A DNA stretch of 8,658 nt from Candidatus Acetothermia bacterium (GTDB lineage: Bacteria; Bipolaricaulota; Bipolaricaulia; UBA7950), in assembly GCA_003535305.1 (NCBI GenBank), contig DOHL01000013.1:1-8658 (forward strand), given 5' to 3'. This document shows positions 6,204 through 8,658 of this stretch, piece after piece. A model generated the notes under the pieces. It was not told where the DNA came from. It was given only the letters and a program-made list of their open reading frames with translations, and did no database searches. Each line of letters starts with the position of its first letter. Within the stretch, counting starts at the first letter, position 1. A program made the position numbers and the translations under genes.

Positions 6204-7153
6204 AAAAAGAGACTAAGTAGTCGGTACAGTCCGAAAGCGAGCAGACCAGTCGTGATCGGTGTTGCCACCCATCCGATCATGATCTGGAAAATTTGCCGAC
6301 GATTTATTGCTCGCATCCCTTTTACAAGCCCGACACCGGCAATCGCTCCGACCACTGCCTGGGAAGTGGATACCGGTATTCCGATCAGGGAAAAGGCGTG
6401 AATAGCAAATGCAGCCGCGAGTTGAGCGGTAAAAGCTCCGAGCGGGTCGAGGGGAGTGATCCCAGAGCCAATTGTTTTTGTAACGCGTCGCCCGCCGCTC
6501 AATATACCGACTGCCAACGCCGCTGCGCCGAGAAGAGCGAGCTGATCCGGGTCTCCTCCTACATTAACAATCGGCCCAATCGCGTTTCCCACGTTGTTCG
6601 CTCCCATAGCAAAGGCCATATAGGCTGCACTCATCAGGACCAACACTCTCAGAACTCGTTCCCATTGAGTAAATCCCTTTATCCGGCGCATGGGAATAGC
6701 GAATAGATGATAAAGAGCAAACGCGATGATCGCCGTCAGAACCGGCGAGACAATCCAACCCTGTCCGATGCGGCCTACCTGTGAAAGATCAACATTGACC
6801 GTTGCTCCCACAGCAAAGCCGACTCCACTCACCGCTCCTACGATCGCCTGCGATGTAGAGACAGGAAGATGGAGGAAAGTAGCCAAAGAGACAAACAGAC
6901 CCGCTGAGATAAGAATAACCAATACAGCGATATAAGGGAGCTCTTCCGCAACGATTCCTCTTCCCACTGTCTCTATTACCGCGTCGCCGTGCAGCAAGGC
7001 TCCGATGACAGCAAAGAGAGTGACTATAAAAGCAGTACGCCGATAAGAAAGAAGGCCGGATCCGACCGGAGTCCCCATACAGTTTGCTGCATCATTGGCG
7101 CCAATATTCCATCCGACATAAAATCCACCGAATAATAACGTAATAAACATCAT
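6188..7153 (-). CDS. pit: PiT-family inorganic phosphate permease
   Basis: This is a low-affinity, ion-coupled phosphate (metal-phosphate) transporter of the inner membrane, PHO4/PiT family. It has 321 residues, near the short end of the bacterial range. The two inverted PiT repeats are both visible. The first has GANDAAN (18-24) and, further on, LPVSTSQAIVGAVSGVG. The second has GANNVGNAIGP and IPVSTSQAVVGAIAGVG. The second GAND motif reads GANN, a variant I recall from other prokaryotic members. About nine to ten hydrophobic helices can be drawn, and a charged loop (PMRRIKGFTQWERVLR) separates the halves. GAGGTGA (complement of 7160-7166) lies six bases before the ATG at 7153; a second ATG follows immediately. 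The last five codons overlap the end of the convergent DUF47 gene, so there is no room for a terminator between them. Confidence 0.95.
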   Translation of the reverse strand: MMFITLLFGGFYVGWNIGANDAANCMGTPVGSGLLSYRRTAFIVTLFAVIGALLHGDAVIETVGRGIVAEELPYIAVLVILISAGLFVSLATFLHLPVSTSQAIVGAVSGVGFAVGATVNVDLSQVGRIGQGWIVSPVLTAIIAFALYHLFAIPMRRIKGFTQWERVLRVLVLMSAAYMAFAMGANNVGNAIGPIVNVGGDPDQLALLGAAALAVGILSGGRRVTKTIGSGITPLDPLGAFTAQLAAAFAIHAFSLIGIPVSTSQAVVGAIAGVGLVKGMRAINRRQIFQIMIGWVATPITTGLLAFGLYRLLSLFFYTLR

Positions 7154-7429
7154 TTTCTCTCACCTCGTAATGACCATCTAATATATACTAAATTTATGAG
7201 TGACAAGCAAATACACGATAAAGCCTATATACTAACTATTTCAAGATATATATACCCTTTAGTTTTTTTTGGATCGCCGAGATATTCTCTCCTTAACGCC
7301 GTAAAGGTTGCCGTCACTTGACATCCAAAGGTACTTGTTTGGCGTCCCAGGATTGGCTATCATAAATACCTGAGATCATGACTCTAAGAGTGTTCCAACT
7401 GCCGCAGTTTGCGAACTGAACTGAAGTAA
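7154..7429. other. A+T-rich pit upstream region running into a composition junction
   Basis: No gene is seen here. The stretch 7180-7270 is very A+T-rich and should contain the pit promoter on the minus strand. The best pair is TTGTCA (complement of 7201-7206) with TATATT (complement of 7180-7185), but the spacer is only 15 bases, so this is weak. A run of eight T at 7263-7270 has no stem before it. From about 7390 the sequence becomes G+C-rich. The join region 7397-7435 is dense in short inverted repeats (AACTG/CAGTT and CTGAAC/GTTCAG). Confidence 0.4.
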
Positions 7430-7702
7430 GTTCAGACCCGGCTCAAGGAGGCCCAAGTCAAGATCGCAGACCTGGAAGCCGAGCTGCACAAGGCCGCCGA
7501 GATCACCAACGATGCCCGGTTGATCCCAGCTGCTGACGAGTTCCAGCACATCGGCGATAGGTGGCAGACAGTTGCGGAGATGTCCAAAAGTGCATCTCAG
7601 GCGGACGACCCGGCGACGACGCTGCCTGAGATAAGCCCCCTGCTGTCGGAACTGGCCACCTTGGAAGAAGCGGCGTGGTCATGGCTGCAGGAGATAGCCT
7701 GA
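7430..7702 (+). pseudogene. 5'-truncated coiled-coil gene remnant
   Basis: I do not recognise this protein. The frame is open from just after a TAA (7427-7429) to TGA at 7700-7702, giving 90 residues. The first part, VQTRLKEAQVKIADLEAELHK, is a clear amphipathic coiled coil that looks like the middle of a longer protein. The rest is acidic and helical with several Trp (RWQTVAEM, EEAAWSWLQEIA). There is no ATG or GTG near the beginning. The only in-frame candidates are a TTG at 7520 and an ATG near 7577, neither with a ribosome-binding site. The codons are G+C-rich like the downstream glycosylase, 14 bases away, so both probably came in together. It could instead be a short real gene started by an unrecognised codon. 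The coincidence of the frame's beginning with the composition change favours a broken 5' end. Confidence 0.5.
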
Positions 7703-7703
7703 T

Positions 7704-7710
7704 AAGGAGA
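7704..7710 (+). promoter_or_regulatory. Ribosome-binding site of the DNA glycosylase (decides the start)
   Basis: AAGGAGA lies six bases before the ATG at 7717, which is ideal spacing. The earlier in-frame GTG at 7675 overlaps the preceding reading frame and would place this site inside the gene, so the 293-residue start is preferred. Confidence 0.8.
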
Positions 7711-7716
7711 TCGAAA

Positions 7717-8598
7717 ATGATCCTGATCCCGGCCCGAGAACCCTTCAGCTTCGTCGCCGCTGCCCGCTCCCATGGCTGGTGCCGTCTGGCTCCTTTCGCC
7801 TGGGATGACGAACACCAGGAGCTGACCCGCATCGAGCAACTGGAGAGCGGCCCGGTGGTGCGGCTGCGCATGGCAGGCGCTAAAGGGGGCGTGGCCGTTG
7901 AGGTGGAGAGTGCCGTGGAGTTCACCGAGGCCGGCTTGGCTCAGGTGCGGGAAAAGGTCTCCTGGATGCTGCGCCTGGACGAGGACTTCAGCGAGTTTCA
8001 CGCCCTCTGCCGCACCGAGGCCGCCCTGGCCCAGGTGGTCGAGAAGAAACAGGGGCGCCTCTTGCGCTCCCCCACCCTGTTCGAGGACGTGGTCAAGACC
8101 ATCCTCACCACCAACACCACCTGGTCTCAGACCAAAGGGATGGTCGCCCGCCTGGTGGAGATGTTGAGCCAGCCCTTCTCCCTCGACCCTGCCGCCCATG
8201 TCTTCCCCACCCCGGCGCAGATCGCCCCGGTGGACGAGGAGTTCCTGACCCAGCAGGTGCGGCTGGGCTATCGGAGCTCCTACGTCCTGGAGCTGGCCCG
8301 AAGGGTCGCCTCCGGCGAGCTGGACCTGGAGAGTTGGAAGCACACCGACATGGAGACCGACAAGCTGCGGCGGCAGCTCAAAGCCCTCAAGGGAGTGGGC
8401 GACTACGCCGCCGCTAATCTGCTGATGCTCCTGGGCCGCTATGACTGCCTGGCCGTGGACTCCTGGGCGCGGAAGGTAATCGGGCAGCGCTTCTTCCCCG
8501 GCAAGGAGCGGGTGAGCGACCGAGAGATCGCCGCCGTCTTCGACCGCTGGGGGAAATGGAAGTTTTTGGCCTACTGGTTCTATAAGTGGGAGACATAA
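7717..8598 (+). CDS. HhH-GPD superfamily DNA glycosylase (AlkA/OGG-like, COG0122 type)
   Basis: This base-excision-repair enzyme removes damaged bases from DNA. The 293 residues divide into an N-terminal region (about 1-85) that resembles the beta-rich AlkA/OGG N-domain and a helical catalytic domain. The catalytic domain has SPTLFEDVVKTILTTNTTW (118-136), the LGYRSSYVLELAR helix (183-195), and the helix-hairpin-helix LKALKGVGDYAA (221-232). The catalytic Asp is D248 in AVDSW. The position that is Lys in OGG/EndoIII-type bifunctional enzymes is Tyr230, as in AlkA (Trp). A monofunctional glycosylase for alkylated bases is therefore more likely than an 8-oxoguanine lyase. No C-terminal four-Cys iron-sulfur loop is present. 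Codon third positions are strongly G or C, unlike pfkA or treT, which suggests transfer or an assembly join. The substrate remains unproven. Confidence 0.85.
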   Translation: MILIPAREPFSFVAAARSHGWCRLAPFAWDDEHQELTRIEQLESGPVVRLRMAGAKGGVAVEVESAVEFTEAGLAQVREKVSWMLRLDEDFSEFHALCRTEAALAQVVEKKQGRLLRSPTLFEDVVKTILTTNTTWSQTKGMVARLVEMLSQPFSLDPAAHVFPTPAQIAPVDEEFLTQQVRLGYRSSYVLELARRVASGELDLESWKHTDMETDKLRRQLKALKGVGDYAAANLLMLLGRYDCLAVDSWARKVIGQRFFPGKERVSDREIAAVFDRWGKWKFLAYWFYKWET

Positions 8599-8609
8599 GA
8601 AGGGCCGCA

Positions 8610-8657
8610 TCACACGAGGTCCGGCTTAGCGAGAGCACCGGCGAGTCCGAGCATATC
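8610..8657 (-). CDS. Possible 3' end of a leftward gene (partial)
   Basis: On the minus strand the frame entering from the right edge reads DMLGLAGALAKPDLV and then TGA (complement of 8610-8612). The sequence is protein-like, and the stop is 11 bases from the end of the convergent glycosylase gene, a sensible place for a gene to end. Only 15 codons are visible, so chance cannot be excluded and no family can be named. Confidence 0.2.
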   Translation of the reverse strand, partial: DMLGLAGALAKPDLV

Positions 8658-8658
8658 G

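Noticed and set aside
7263..7270. Run of eight T as a possible terminator
   Set aside because: No G+C-rich stem precedes it and no rightward gene ends there.
7443..7450. CAAGGAGG as a ribosome-binding site for the coiled-coil frame
   Set aside because: No ATG, GTG or TTG follows at a suitable distance in the open frame; the match is within coiled-coil codons.
7597..8613. A 338-codon leftward open frame opposite the glycosylase
   Set aside because: High G+C content leaves the antisense frame open. The protein is Gly/His/Leu/Pro-rich low-complexity sequence, whereas the plus strand has a complete HhH-GPD domain with a good ribosome-binding site.
1..8658. CRISPR arrays, tRNA or rRNA genes, and riboswitches
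   Set aside because: I saw no regularly spaced long direct repeats, no tRNA cloverleaf with a TTCRA loop and acceptor stem, no rRNA-like sequence, and no recognisable riboswitch core in the leaders.

Overview
This is a bacterial window: genes are tightly packed, Shine-Dalgarno sites are clear, and there is an ATP-type 6-phosphofructokinase. The sequence does not fix a phylum. Short imperfect palindromic repeats between genes are common in many uncultivated candidate phyla, but that is only a hint.

Region 1 (1-3951, rightward) is the 3' part of a carbohydrate-use operon. In order it encodes the C-terminal half of a MalG-type ABC sugar permease, a debranching-enzyme-like (alpha/alpha)6 glycoside hydrolase, a TreT-type GT4 trehalose synthase, and a ROK-family sugar kinase. 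The first two genes are coupled by an ATGA stop/start overlap, and the last two are 12 bases apart. The likely logic is uptake or recycling of an alpha-glucoside, probably trehalose or a relative. TreT would interconvert trehalose with NDP-glucose plus glucose, and the ROK kinase would trap the free glucose as glucose-6-phosphate.

Region 2 (3931-4082) is a convergent intergenic gap. It holds a MITE-like element of about 144 bp with 11-bp perfect terminal inverted repeats, flanked by CTGG/CTAG. The element supplies the last codons of the ROK kinase.

Region 3 (4093-5064, leftward) is pfkA, which connects to the sugar phosphates made by region 1. The spacer at 5065-5558 contains a GAAA-capped hairpin, a second type of inverted-repeat element (5210-5401), and a candidate phosphate-responsive promoter. 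That promoter has three TTGAT repeats spaced 10-11 bp.

Region 4 (5559-7153) is a phosphate-transport pair: a DUF47/PhoU-like accessory protein (rightward) and a PiT phosphate permease (leftward). The two genes face each other and overlap by 16 bp at their 3' ends. This is unusual, because the two families are normally in one co-directional operon.

Region 5 (about 7390-8658) has a very different base composition. A 60-base sample at 7981-8040 is 70% G+C, against 48% at 2281-2340. It carries a 5'-truncated coiled-coil gene remnant, an intact HhH-GPD (AlkA/OGG-like) DNA glycosylase, and perhaps the last codons of a leftward gene at the edge. The change marks either a horizontally acquired segment or an assembly join.
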